DNA of 64,000 bases, from the NCBI GenBank assembly GCA_050283925.1, contig JBNOAI010000001.1:434001-498000 (forward strand), written 5' to 3'. This stretch comes from ZC4RG25 sp023428365. Lineage in GTDB: Bacteria > Pseudomonadota > Alphaproteobacteria > Rhizobiales > Hyphomicrobiaceae. Numbering within the stretch: the stretch's first letter is position 1; every line of letters begins with the position of its first letter. Both the position numbers and the translations under genes were made by a program. The notes beneath the pieces are model-generated. The model did no database searches. It saw only the letters and a list, made by a program, of their open reading frames with translations, and had not been told where the DNA came from. Below, piece after piece: positions 26,977 to 34,933 of this stretch.

Positions 26977-28086
26977 TCACCAGCTGCCGTGGGATTGTCG
27001 AGCGCTCACGGTGCGGTCGAGCGCTTCCCAGTTCCAGTCGATACCGAGGCCCGGCTGTTCGGAGGGATAGGCGACGCCCTTCTCGATACGAATGCCAGTT
27101 TGAGTCACGAGGTCGAGTTGCGGAATAAACTCCAGCCACCGGCTGTTCGGTATTGCGCAGCACAGTCCGAGATGGAGTTCCATCAGGAAGTGCGGACAGA
27201 CCGGGATGTTGAATCCTTCAGCCATGTGCGCGACCTTCAGCCAGGGTGTGATGCCACCGATGCGGGCGACATCGGTCTGCACGATCGAACAGGCGCCAGA
27301 CTGCATATAGTCTTTGAATTGCGACAGGCTGTACATGGATTCGCCGACAGCGATCGGGATCGAAGTGGAGCGGCAGAGGCGGCGGTGCGCGTCGATGTCG
27401 TCGGCGTGGATGGGCTCCTCGAACCAGGCGATGTCATACGGTTCGAATGCCTTGGCACGGCGAATGGCTTCGTCCACGTGGAAGCCTTGATTGGCGTCCG
27501 TCATGATATCCCACTCGGCACCGACGGCTTCGCGAACGGCCGCGATACGGCGGGCGTCCTCGGCGGCATGCGGGCGACCCAGTTTCAGCTTGGATCCGCC
27601 GAAGCCTTCTTCCTTCGCGCGGACGGTTTCCTCGACGAGTTCAGACTGGTCGATATGCAGCCAGCCAATTTCCGTGTTGTAAAGTTTGATGGAGTCCTTC
27701 GCGCCGCCCGCAAGCCGATGCAGGGGAAGGCCCGTGCGATGCCCGCGCAAATCCCAGAGCGCTGTATCGATCGCAGCAAGTGCCAACGACGTTACAGGCC
27801 CGACCGTGGTGGCGTGGACACGATACATGAGATCGCGCCAGATGCCTTCGATGGCATCGGCTTCACGCCCCATCAGCGCCGGGACGAGGTGATCGTTCAG
27901 CAAGCTGATTACGGAGGAGCCGCCGGTGCCGATGGTATAGCTGTATCCGCTTCCAACCGCGCCGTCGGCGTCTCGGATGCGAACCATCGGTGTTTCTTGG
28001 AGCTCGAAGCTTTGGACGGCGTCCGTGCGCTTGACCTTTGGCTGCAAGTCCGCCTGCAGGACTTCGACGCCCACGATCTTTGCCAT
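26977..28086 (-). CDS. Enolase-superfamily dehydratase, mandelate racemase type (first copy)
   Basis: This is a 369-residue enzyme with the capping domain and barrel of the mandelate racemase/muconate lactonising family. Catalytic features are the Lys pair in SKLKLG (about 165-170), metal ligands in DANQGF, FEEPIH and VGES, and a His in CPHF preceded by an Asp (VQTDVARIGG). KxK plus the His-Asp pair places it in the mandelate racemase subgroup, which mainly dehydrates sugar acids. It is transcribed divergently from the dehydrogenase gene. It shares the YNTEIGWL block with its neighbour at 29147-30262, so the two are probably paralogues. The precise sugar acid is unknown. Confidence 0.87.
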   Translation of the reverse strand: MAKIVGVEVLQADLQPKVKRTDAVQSFELQETPMVRIRDADGAVGSGYSYTIGTGGSSVISLLNDHLVPALMGREADAIEGIWRDLMYRVHATTVGPVTSLALAAIDTALWDLRGHRTGLPLHRLAGGAKDSIKLYNTEIGWLHIDQSELVEETVRAKEEGFGGSKLKLGRPHAAEDARRIAAVREAVGAEWDIMTDANQGFHVDEAIRRAKAFEPYDIAWFEEPIHADDIDAHRRLCRSTSIPIAVGESMYSLSQFKDYMQSGACSIVQTDVARIGGITPWLKVAHMAEGFNIPVCPHFLMELHLGLCCAIPNSRWLEFIPQLDLVTQTGIRIEKGVAYPSEQPGLGIDWNWEALDRTVSARQSHGSW

Positions 28087-28147
28087 TTTAGATGCTTCTC
28101 CCTTTCGCTTCTTGCGTCACGCCGCTGGTTGGAATAACGAACTTCGT

Positions 28148-28161
28148 ATGCAATAAGCGTT
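28148..28161. promoter_or_regulatory. Shared motif in the divergent promoter
   Basis: ATGCAATAAGCGTT lies between the two divergent genes starting at 28086 and 28179 and differs by one base from the motif at 23803-23816 before tctC. It is a candidate operator for the cluster's GntR regulator. Confidence 0.45.
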
Positions 28162-28178
28162 TTAGGGAGGCGGATGCA

Positions 28179-29135
28179 ATGGCAAATCGCACGATTAAAG
28201 TGGCGCTGTGCGGTGACTGGGATATAGCACTCATCGCCAGGCTGGAACGATTGCTGCCGGATTGCGCAATCCTCAATGCCGCGCACAAGGATCACGCCGC
28301 CGCGCGAGACTGCGAGATCGTTATTCCACTCGGTATGGCCGTAACCGAGGAGTTGCTCGCCGGCAGCCGCATTCGGCTGGTTCATCAGTTCGGCGTCGGC
28401 TACGACAAGGTGGATCTGGATGCAGCGCGGCGACATGGTGTTCAGGTGGCCAACGCGCCGTCGCAACTCTCGGGCATGGCGGCCTCTGTTGCCGAACATG
28501 CTGTCATGCTTCTCCTCGCCTGTGCGCGTCTTCCGTCTGAAACAGAAGAGAAGCTTGCGACGCGGCGTTGGGTTTGGACGGAGCATCTTAATCTCGGCCT
28601 TGCTGGCAAATGCGCAGGTCTGATCGGCCTCGGCAACATCGGCTTGGCTGTAGCGCAGAGACTCCGCGCATTCGACATGAAGCTCATTGGCGTGAAGCGT
28701 ACGGCACCGGAAACCACCCTGGAGGGCTTTGACTGGGTCGGAGGTCTGGATCGGCTGGACGATCTCTGCGCCCAAGCGGATTTCGTCGTGGTCGCGGCGC
28801 CTCACAATGCCGACTCCGGCGATCTCATCAATGCCGAGTTCCTTCGTCGGATGAAACCAGATGCGTCCCTGATCAATGTTGGGCGCGGTGCCATCGTCGA
28901 TGAGGCTGCTCTCATCGAGGCGCTGGATGCGAAACGCATTCGCGCGGCAGGGCTTGATACAGTGCGCGAAGAGCCGCCGGCCGTGGGAAGCCGTCTCGTG
29001 GGCCATCCGCGTATCGTTCTCACGCCGCACATTGCCGGTGTAACCGAGGTGGCCTTCGATGGAACCACCGCGATTATCGGCGAGAACATCCGTCGTCTGC
29101 GTGCTGGCGAGGATCTGCGTTTTCGCGTCGCCTGA
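28179..29135 (+). CDS. D-2-hydroxyacid dehydrogenase (NAD-binding)
   Basis: This NAD(P)-dependent oxidoreductase of the phosphoglycerate dehydrogenase family has 318 residues. ATG 28179 is chosen because GGGAGG lies 8 nt before it. The nucleotide-binding motif is GLIGLGNIGLAVAQRLRAFD. The catalytic triad is recognisable: Arg in INVGRGAIVDEAAL, Glu in TVREEPP and His in LTPHIAGVT. It interconverts 2-keto and D-2-hydroxy acids. It is followed after 11 bp by the second enolase-superfamily gene. A role in processing a keto-deoxy sugar acid or imported hydroxy acid fits the transporter and dehydratases nearby. Confidence 0.9.
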   Translation: MANRTIKVALCGDWDIALIARLERLLPDCAILNAAHKDHAAARDCEIVIPLGMAVTEELLAGSRIRLVHQFGVGYDKVDLDAARRHGVQVANAPSQLSGMAASVAEHAVMLLLACARLPSETEEKLATRRWVWTEHLNLGLAGKCAGLIGLGNIGLAVAQRLRAFDMKLIGVKRTAPETTLEGFDWVGGLDRLDDLCAQADFVVVAAPHNADSGDLINAEFLRRMKPDASLINVGRGAIVDEAALIEALDAKRIRAAGLDTVREEPPAVGSRLVGHPRIVLTPHIAGVTEVAFDGTTAIIGENIRRLRAGEDLRFRVA

Positions 29136-29146
29136 GGAGTCATCTC

Positions 29147-30262
29147 GTGAAAATCGTAAAGGTCGAACCTTTCATCCTCCATTTGCCCGTGACGAGCGGG
29201 CAAATTTCGGACTCCACGCACACCATCTCGCATTGGGGCGTCGTCGGCTGCCGCATCGAAGCCGACTCAGGACTAGCCGGATACGGCTTCACCGGGACGC
29301 ATGCCCATCTGCCGTCTGATCGGCTGATTACCGCATGTATTCGCGACTGCTACGCAGAACTGCTTGTGGGTGAGGATGCCGCCGAGATCAACCGCCTCTG
29401 GCACAAGTTGGCGCGCGAGCCCGCTCTGCAATGGGTCGGACGAGCGGGGATTACTCAGCTCGCGCTCGCGGCAGTGGACGTCGCACTGTGGGATCTGAAT
29501 GCGAAGGCCGCCGAGCGTCCGCTCTGGCATGTCCTTGGCGGTGCGACCAGCCGAACGCTGGACGCCTACAACACCGATATCGGCTGGCTATCTATTCCGG
29601 ATGATACCCTGGTGTCGGGAAGCCTAGCAGCGGTCGAGCACGATGGCTTTCGGCGCATCAAGCTGAAGGTCGGGCACGCCGATCCGTCGATCGATCTCGC
29701 CCGCATCGAGAAGGTGCGGAAAGCGGTGGGGGACAACGTCACCATCGCTGTCGACGGCAACGGAAAGTGGGATCTCCCAACCTGCATGCGTTTCTGTGCG
29801 CGTGCGGAGGCCTACGATCTCTACTGGTTCGAGGAGCCGCTCTGGTATGATGACGTGCAGTCGCACCGTGCGTTGGCGCAGACAACCTCAATCCCGGTAG
29901 CACTCGGCGAGCAGCTTTATTCGCTCGACGCATTCCAGGCGTTTTTCGCCGCCGATGCCATTCACTACGTACAGCCCGACGTGACACGCCTCGGTGGTAT
30001 CACCGAATATATCCAGGTCGCCCACGCTGCCCATGCTCGGCGGCTGCCGGTCGCCGCACATGCCGGTGACATGTCGCAGGTTCACGTGCATTTGTCGTTC
30101 TGGCATCCGGCGTCCACGATTCTGGAGTACATTCCATGGATCAAGGACTGGTTCGAGGAGCCTATCGTGGTGGAGAACGGGCAGTACCGGCGGCCGGAAC
30201 GACCGGGTGCAAGTTCGACACCCAACGAAGAGGCATTTCGGCGGTTTGCAAAGCCGACCTGA
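29147..30262 (+). CDS. Enolase-superfamily dehydratase, mandelate racemase type (second copy)
   Basis: This is a 371-residue enzyme of the same subgroup as 26977-28086. The start is GTG 29147 after GAGGAG. Active-site marks are the Lys pair in RIKLKVG, metal ligands in DGNGKW, FEEPLW and LGEQ, and a His in AAHAGD with the partner Asp in VQPDVTRLGG. It shares the YNTDIGWL block with the first copy, but the sequences differ widely, so the two may act on different epimers or successive intermediates. It lies in an operon with the dehydrogenase gene, 57 bp before the GntR gene. The substrate is unassigned. Confidence 0.87.
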   Translation: MKIVKVEPFILHLPVTSGQISDSTHTISHWGVVGCRIEADSGLAGYGFTGTHAHLPSDRLITACIRDCYAELLVGEDAAEINRLWHKLAREPALQWVGRAGITQLALAAVDVALWDLNAKAAERPLWHVLGGATSRTLDAYNTDIGWLSIPDDTLVSGSLAAVEHDGFRRIKLKVGHADPSIDLARIEKVRKAVGDNVTIAVDGNGKWDLPTCMRFCARAEAYDLYWFEEPLWYDDVQSHRALAQTTSIPVALGEQLYSLDAFQAFFAADAIHYVQPDVTRLGGITEYIQVAHAAHARRLPVAAHAGDMSQVHVHLSFWHPASTILEYIPWIKDWFEEPIVVENGQYRRPERPGASSTPNEEAFRRFAKPT

Positions 30263-30319
30263 TCAGCCTGCGAATTTTCGCCCGAGTTCGGCAGCAGTGG
30301 AGGGCTGATAGTCAGACAG

Positions 30320-31330
30320 ATGGAAGCGGCTCATTCGGATACAGCAAATGACCATGTGACCGGCTTGCCGATGTACCGGCTGATCGCGGTCACGCTGGAA
30401 AGCAATATCCGAGCCGGTAATTTGCCGGAAGGGACGGTCATCAACGAAACCACGCTTTCGCAGGTCTTCGGAACCAGTCGCGTGCCGGCCGCTGCTGCCT
30501 TGCGTGAATTGGAAGACAACGGACTTGTAACACGCCTCCCGACCCGCGGTTTCAAAATTGGCGGCGGCACCAGCAAGCCGCGGCGCATCAATCTTCTCGA
30601 AGCCGGGCTCGTTCTGCCCGAAGGTTTCGATGCCAGTCAGCCATCGCGCAGTCATCGTTCACGGCTTTATCCGCAGGTCGAACGGGAGATTGCTGCTTGC
30701 CTGACTTACGGAAAGTTTCTCGTCAACGAAAGCGGATTGGCGCGCGCCTATGGCGTGAGCCGCACGGTTGCCCACGAAATACTCGTGCGTCTCGAACGTC
30801 TCGATATCGCTCGGCTCGAAGGTTCGCGTTGGTACGTCGGACCGTTGTCCCTGGACGACCTCTATCAGCGCTACGAAATGCGATGGCTACTTGAGCCTCC
30901 AGCGCTGGTGAACGCCGCGCCGTCGCTCAATCGTCAAACCATCGAGGGTGCTCTTCGCAAGGTTGAGCGCTACGTGGATGTGAAAAAAAGACCGGCAGCG
31001 ACACGCATTCTCGAACTCGAGCAGGATCTGCATATCAACATGGTGCTTGAGTGCACGAACAGCGAAATGCGTTCGGCAATCTATCGCAGCCAGCTTCCTC
31101 TGCTCTCAACGCACTACACGTTCGAGGCCGGCACGAGCGTCGACGAAATCCATTCCATGGCGCGTGAGCACGTGAGGGTTTTCACCAAGCTGTTGGAGGG
31201 TGATGTCAACGGCGCGGCCATTGCGCTTGAGCAGCACTTGAAGTCTGCTTTTGAAGTCCTGACCGAACGCTTCCATCTCACAAAAGCGGGTGATTGGGAG
31301 CCACCGGAATACATGTCCCGGGAGGCATGA
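30320..31330 (+). CDS. GntR-family regulator with two winged-helix domains and an FCD-like domain
   Basis: This regulator has 336 residues, about 100 more than a normal FadR-type GntR protein. A first GntR winged helix spans about 17-82 (INETTLSQVFGTSRVPAAAAL and a wing RLPTRGFKI). A second winged-helix region follows at about 117-173 (LVNESGLARAYGVSRTVAHEIL with SRWYVG). A helical C-terminal domain like FCD covers about 178-320. The tandem layout is unusual. It closes the TctCBA/sugar-acid cluster and probably controls it through the shared ATGCAATAWGCGTT motifs. Which of the two domains binds DNA is unknown. Confidence 0.82.
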   Translation: MEAAHSDTANDHVTGLPMYRLIAVTLESNIRAGNLPEGTVINETTLSQVFGTSRVPAAAALRELEDNGLVTRLPTRGFKIGGGTSKPRRINLLEAGLVLPEGFDASQPSRSHRSRLYPQVEREIAACLTYGKFLVNESGLARAYGVSRTVAHEILVRLERLDIARLEGSRWYVGPLSLDDLYQRYEMRWLLEPPALVNAAPSLNRQTIEGALRKVERYVDVKKRPAATRILELEQDLHINMVLECTNSEMRSAIYRSQLPLLSTHYTFEAGTSVDEIHSMAREHVRVFTKLLEGDVNGAAIALEQHLKSAFEVLTERFHLTKAGDWEPPEYMSREA

Positions 31331-31377
31331 CCAGTACACTAAAGCCTGCAGAGCATAAGCGGGGAGGTAAAGCGAGA

Positions 31378-31453
31378 TGGCGCCCCGTAGGGGACTCGAA
31401 CCCCTGTTACCAACGTGAGAGGCTGGTGTCCTAGGCCACTAGACGAACGGGGC
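31378..31453 (-). tRNA. tRNA-Glu (anticodon CTC)
   Basis: Read on the minus strand the gene starts GCCCCGT at 31453 and folds as a full cloverleaf. The anticodon loop CTCTCAC lies between CCAGC and GTTGG, with anticodon CTC. The T arm is AGGGG-TTCGAGT-CCCCT, the acceptor is closed by ACGGGGC, the discriminator is G and CCA is encoded. It stands between the GntR gene and the DUF6476 gene. Confidence 0.95.
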
Positions 31454-31584
31454 GGCGGCGCCGAAGGCCGAACCTATAGGGGAGGACCGCCGCGCGATCA
31501 AGCGGCGAATTAAGCCGCCCGACCGTTAGCCATAGCGAAACGGTCTACGAGGCAAATTCCCTTTCGAGCCGCGAAGCTCGGTAT

Positions 31585-31950
31585 CTATCGGGGCGTTTCG
31601 GGGCCGAAGCCGATGCGGCTGATGACTTGGCCGGTCGTCAGGTTGATAACGACGATCCCGGTCTGCTGCGGAGATTCGAACTGAACCATCATGCGATCGC
31701 CGGAAATGGTGGTGTTGCGGACGACGGCTCCAGAGGGCAGAGCAACGTTAATGTCGTGCAAGGGCGCAGGGCTCGATAGGCCGCGCCCCGGTTGCGTGGC
31801 AAGATAGGCGATGCGGGCAATGACAACGCCAAATCCGACAAGAAGGAGAACGCCGAGGCCGATGACGACAATCTTGAGCACGCGAACCTGGCGTGCGTCA
31901 GGTCCTGACGCATCAGCCGTTGGATCACCGGCCGGGTCTGTCGTCGTCAT
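31585..31950 (-). CDS. DUF6476-like single-pass membrane protein
   Basis: This is a small conserved protein of unknown function, 121 residues. A Pro/Asp-rich N-terminus of about 20 residues is followed by one membrane helix (VLKIVVIGLGVLLLVGFGVVI, about 24-44). A C-terminal beta-rich domain then follows (ISGDRMMVQFESPQQTGIVV and NLTTGQVISRIGF). GAGGAAG precedes ATG 31950. Alphaproteobacteria commonly keep this gene divergent from an RluD-like synthase gene, as here with a 36-bp gap. The globular part should face the periplasm. No function can be given. Confidence 0.75.
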   Translation of the reverse strand: MTTTDPAGDPTADASGPDARQVRVLKIVVIGLGVLLLVGFGVVIARIAYLATQPGRGLSSPAPLHDINVALPSGAVVRNTTISGDRMMVQFESPQQTGIVVINLTTGQVISRIGFGPETPR

Positions 31951-31986
31951 GCGTCGTCTTCCTCGTCAAATTGCAGCCGTTTATCA

Positions 31987-32988
31987 ATGACGCACGACAG
32001 CAGTATCCTGCATCTTGAGGTCACATCCGAGGCAGGCGACCAACGTGTCGACCGCTTCCTGGCATCGCGCCTGGAAACCCTCAGCCGTTCCCGGATCCAG
32101 GCACTTATCAAATCAGGCCACCTGAGCGATCCGCGCGGGACCATAAGAGACCCCGGTGCGCGGGTCAAACCGGGCGATACATTGACGCTGGCGATCCCTC
32201 CGCCGGAGCCGGCGACGCCGGAACCGCAGCGGTTGGCGCTCGACGTCGTCTATGAGGATGCGGATCTGATCGTTATCGACAAGCCGGCCGGGCTGGTTGT
32301 GCATCCGGCGGCTGGTCATGCGTCGGGAACCCTGGTCAATGCCTTGATTGCGCATTGCGGCGATAGCTTATCCGGGATCGGCGGTGTGATGCGGCCCGGA
32401 ATCGTGCATCGCCTGGATAAGGATACGACCGGCCTGCTTGTGGTGGCGAAGACGGACGTAGCGCATCGCGGTCTCGCCGAACAGTTTGCCTCGCATGGTG
32501 CGGACGGCCGGTTGGAGCGTGCCTACGTGGCGTTTGCCTGGGGTGAGTTTGTGCCGATCCGCGGAACGATCGATGCGCCGTTGGCGCGCAGCACGCAAAA
32601 TCGCACGAAGATTGCGGTGACCCGTCCAGGGCTTGGTCGGCATGCGCGCACGCACTATCAGGTCATCGAAACCTATCCCGGAAGCGATGGCCGCATCGTC
32701 GCAAGCCAAGTGCGCCTCGAACTTGAAACGGGCCGGACGCACCAAATCCGTGTCCATCTTGCCCATATCGGCCATCCGTTGATGGGTGATGCAACCTATG
32801 GCGCCGGTTTCGCCGCGAGCGCCCGTCGTCTTGGGGAGGGAGCGCAGGGCGCGCTGAGCCGGCTGGGACGACAGGCCCTGCACGCGGCGCTGCTGGCGTT
32901 CGAGCATCCAGTGACCGGCCGAGTGCTTCGGTTTGAGAGCCCTCTGCCGAGTGATCTGCGGCTGTTACGTACGGAACTGTGCGCCTAG
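31987..32988 (+). CDS. rluD: RluA-family 23S rRNA pseudouridine synthase (RluD-like)
   Basis: This enzyme isomerises specific uridines of large-subunit rRNA to pseudouridine; RluD acts on the helix 69 region. It has 333 residues. An S4-like RNA-binding domain comes first (about 15-70, RVDRFLASRLETLSRSRIQALI). The synthase domain contains VIDKPAGLVVHPAAGH and the catalytic Asp in HRLDKDTTGLLVVAK. The later ETGRTHQIRVHLAHIGHPLMGD block is typical of the family. The choice of RluD over RluC rests on length and on the common RluD-RpoH gene order. Confidence 0.9.
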   Translation: MTHDSSILHLEVTSEAGDQRVDRFLASRLETLSRSRIQALIKSGHLSDPRGTIRDPGARVKPGDTLTLAIPPPEPATPEPQRLALDVVYEDADLIVIDKPAGLVVHPAAGHASGTLVNALIAHCGDSLSGIGGVMRPGIVHRLDKDTTGLLVVAKTDVAHRGLAEQFASHGADGRLERAYVAFAWGEFVPIRGTIDAPLARSTQNRTKIAVTRPGLGRHARTHYQVIETYPGSDGRIVASQVRLELETGRTHQIRVHLAHIGHPLMGDATYGAGFAASARRLGEGAQGALSRLGRQALHAALLAFEHPVTGRVLRFESPLPSDLRLLRTELCA

Positions 32989-33268
32989 CCGGCCAAGGCT
33001 ATTTACACTCTGTTAAGCCCGCGTTCAGGTTGCAGTTGCGAAAAGGGGGCTTGAAACGGCGCGATGGAACTTCGATCTATTACGGCCGTTCGTCTTTCAT
33101 CACTTGTGTGTGACGGTTTGTTATAGGCAGCGCACAATGATGTGTTTTGAGTGCAACGGGGTCTCCGGCTTTACTGCATGAGACAAACCAGGCGTTGAGG
33201 CTGGAGAGGATTTACATGGAGCGGTGCCGCTTACCGATCGCGTGTCGGGGGGCCGGACCGGGGCGAAG

Positions 33269-34171
33269 ATGACAACAAAGGCACTTCCGACAATTGCTGG
33301 TGGGTCCGTCGGACTCGCGCGGTATCTGGAGGAGATCCGGCGCTTTCCGATGCTGGAGCCTAACGAGGAATATATGCTGGCCAAGAGCTGGCAGGAACAC
33401 GCCGACTCCGACGCCGCACAGAAACTCGTAACGTCGCACCTCCGTCTCGTGGCGCGCATCGCCATGGGCTACAGAGGCTATGGGCTGCCGATCGGCGAGG
33501 TGATCTCCGAGGGTAACGTCGGCCTGATGCAGGCTGTGAAGCGCTTCGATCCGGATCGCGGCTTCCGGCTTGCGACCTATGCGATGTGGTGGATCCGCGC
33601 GTCGATCCAGGAATATATCCTGCGGTCCTGGAGCCTCGTGAAGATGGGCACCACGGCGGCGCAAAAGAAGCTGTTCTTCAATCTGCGCCGGACCAAGGGC
33701 CAGCTGCAGGCGCTGGAGGAAGGCGATCTGCGGCCCGAGCATGTCAAGGCGATCGCCAAGAAGCTTGGCGTTCCCGAGGACGATGTGATCTCCATGAACC
33801 GTCGGTTGAGTGGCGATGCGTCGCTCAATGCGCCGGTCAGGGCGGACACCGAGTCGGGCGAATGGCAGGACTGGCTGGTCGACGATAGCCCGGACCAGGA
33901 AGAAGAACTGGCCGAACGTGATGAGCTGGATCAGCGCCGCAGCTTTCTTGCCGGTGCGCTGACCTCACTCAACGATCGCGAGCGGCGGATCTTTGAAGCC
34001 CGGCGCCTGGCCGAAGAGCCCGCCACACTCGAGGAGCTCTCGACGGAGTTCGGTGTGTCGCGCGAGCGTATCCGGCAGATCGAGGTTCGCGCCTTCGAGA
34101 AGGTGCAGAAGGCGGTGCAGAAAGCCGCCAAGAGCAGCGAGCCGGCCGCAGCCATGGCCGGAGCTGTCTGA
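33269..34171 (+). CDS. rpoH: RNA polymerase heat-shock sigma factor RpoH (sigma-32)
   Basis: RpoH directs transcription of chaperone and protease genes under heat stress. I chose ATG 33269 (300 residues) because it opens the usual alphaproteobacterial N-terminus just before GLARYLEEIRRFPMLEP; an in-frame GTG at 33224 would add 15 unrelated residues. Region 2 contains YAMWWIRASIQEYILRSWS. The RpoH box reads QKKLFFNLRR. The region 4 helix-turn-helix reads LEELSTEFGVSRERIRQIE. It follows the RluA-family gene after 280 bp. A long hairpin overlaps the stop codon (34168-34201). The DnaK/FtsH-responsive control usual for RpoH cannot be seen in the DNA. Confidence 0.95.
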   Translation: MTTKALPTIAGGSVGLARYLEEIRRFPMLEPNEEYMLAKSWQEHADSDAAQKLVTSHLRLVARIAMGYRGYGLPIGEVISEGNVGLMQAVKRFDPDRGFRLATYAMWWIRASIQEYILRSWSLVKMGTTAAQKKLFFNLRRTKGQLQALEEGDLRPEHVKAIAKKLGVPEDDVISMNRRLSGDASLNAPVRADTESGEWQDWLVDDSPDQEEELAERDELDQRRSFLAGALTSLNDRERRIFEARRLAEEPATLEELSTEFGVSRERIRQIEVRAFEKVQKAVQKAAKSSEPAAAMAGAV

Positions 34172-34201
34172 GGCCGGCCACACCCAGATGGCCTGCCTCA
34201 G
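34168..34201 (+). terminator. Stem-loop overlapping the rpoH stop codon
   Basis: CTGAGGC and GCCTCAG, extended inward by GGCCA/TGGCC after one mismatch, form a 13-position stem around CACCCAGA. No T-run follows, so it may be a 3'-end stabiliser or a weak terminator rather than a classical one. Confidence 0.45.
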
Positions 34202-34933
34202 GTCACTGCCAAAGAGCGTCATACGGAATATACAGCGAATCGCTTAGATTAAGGATCAGCGGGGTGCCTCGCATCCCGCTGCGCATCGGGCTCTAACGAG
34301 ACCGGTGCGTTAGGAGGGGGTGCGCGTCAGAGCTCTTGGCACGAATTCGCTTGCAGCATCTGAACGTTACAAAATTTCCAAGAACGAGCACCGCTCAGAG
34401 GGACGACTGGGCGCCAGGCGGACATGGACGGGACCGCCTTTATGAGCGCCGGCCGGAAGACGGACGCGATTTTCGCGTTCCTGTCCTCGACCGCTGTGAC
34501 ACTTCGATATTTCATTTCAGCAAGAAGACCGGTCGGAGGCTCCAGCAGGGCATCCGGTTGGGGGGCCTTCTTTGCTGGGTGAACATATCGTCTGGCCCCA
34601 AAAGGGGTAAGTGGCGCGGCACTGCCAGAAACGACGATGGAGCAGCCTATGCTGAAGCGCCTTCATCCACGGTCCGTACCAGTTGCCAGTGCGGAGCGTT
34701 GCCGTCGCGGGAGCAAACGGGCCGCATTTGATTGTGGCCGTTCTCCGCGATTGAAGGGTGATTGGACACTCGTGCTCCTGTGGCGTCTGAAACCGTTGCA
34801 TCCTCCAAGTATGATCTAATTCCGCCTGGCCGGGGACGGGGTGCGAACCGTGAACCGGCACAAAAGACAACGAAGGCCGGCCCCGATGTGGCCGGCCTTC
34901 GTGCCTTCAGCCCACCCCCCGGCGGACCATCAA
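34172..34933. other. Long region without a confident gene
   Basis: This 762-bp stretch between rpoH and the convergent amidase gene has no ORF with clear protein-like composition. A few short frames exist, such as a 52-codon one from ATG 34424, but none has a good ribosome site and recognisable product. Structured elements are the rpoH 3' hairpin, CAGCGGG/CCCGCTG (34257-34263 with 34275-34281) and the terminator at 34871-34901. A small RNA gene is possible but unproven. Confidence 0.4.
34871..34901 (-). terminator. Terminator downstream of the amidase gene
   Basis: CGAAGGCCGGCC and GGCCGGCCTTCG form a perfect 12-bp stem with a 7-nt loop. On the minus strand it is followed by TTGTCTTTTG, so it should end transcription of the amidase gene 33 bp after its stop. 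Confidence 0.8.

Noticed and set aside
26989..29030. Long antisense frames over the two enolase-superfamily and dehydrogenase genes
   Set aside because: They overlap three genes with intact active sites and have no start or family support.
31378..31453. tRNA-Glu as a possible integration site for an island
   Set aside because: Neither side shows an integrase, a repeated tRNA 3' end or a shift in composition.
34336..34731. 131-codon frame after rpoH
   Set aside because: Its composition is unnatural, rich in Arg, Gly and Ser. Two other frames across the same bases look no worse.
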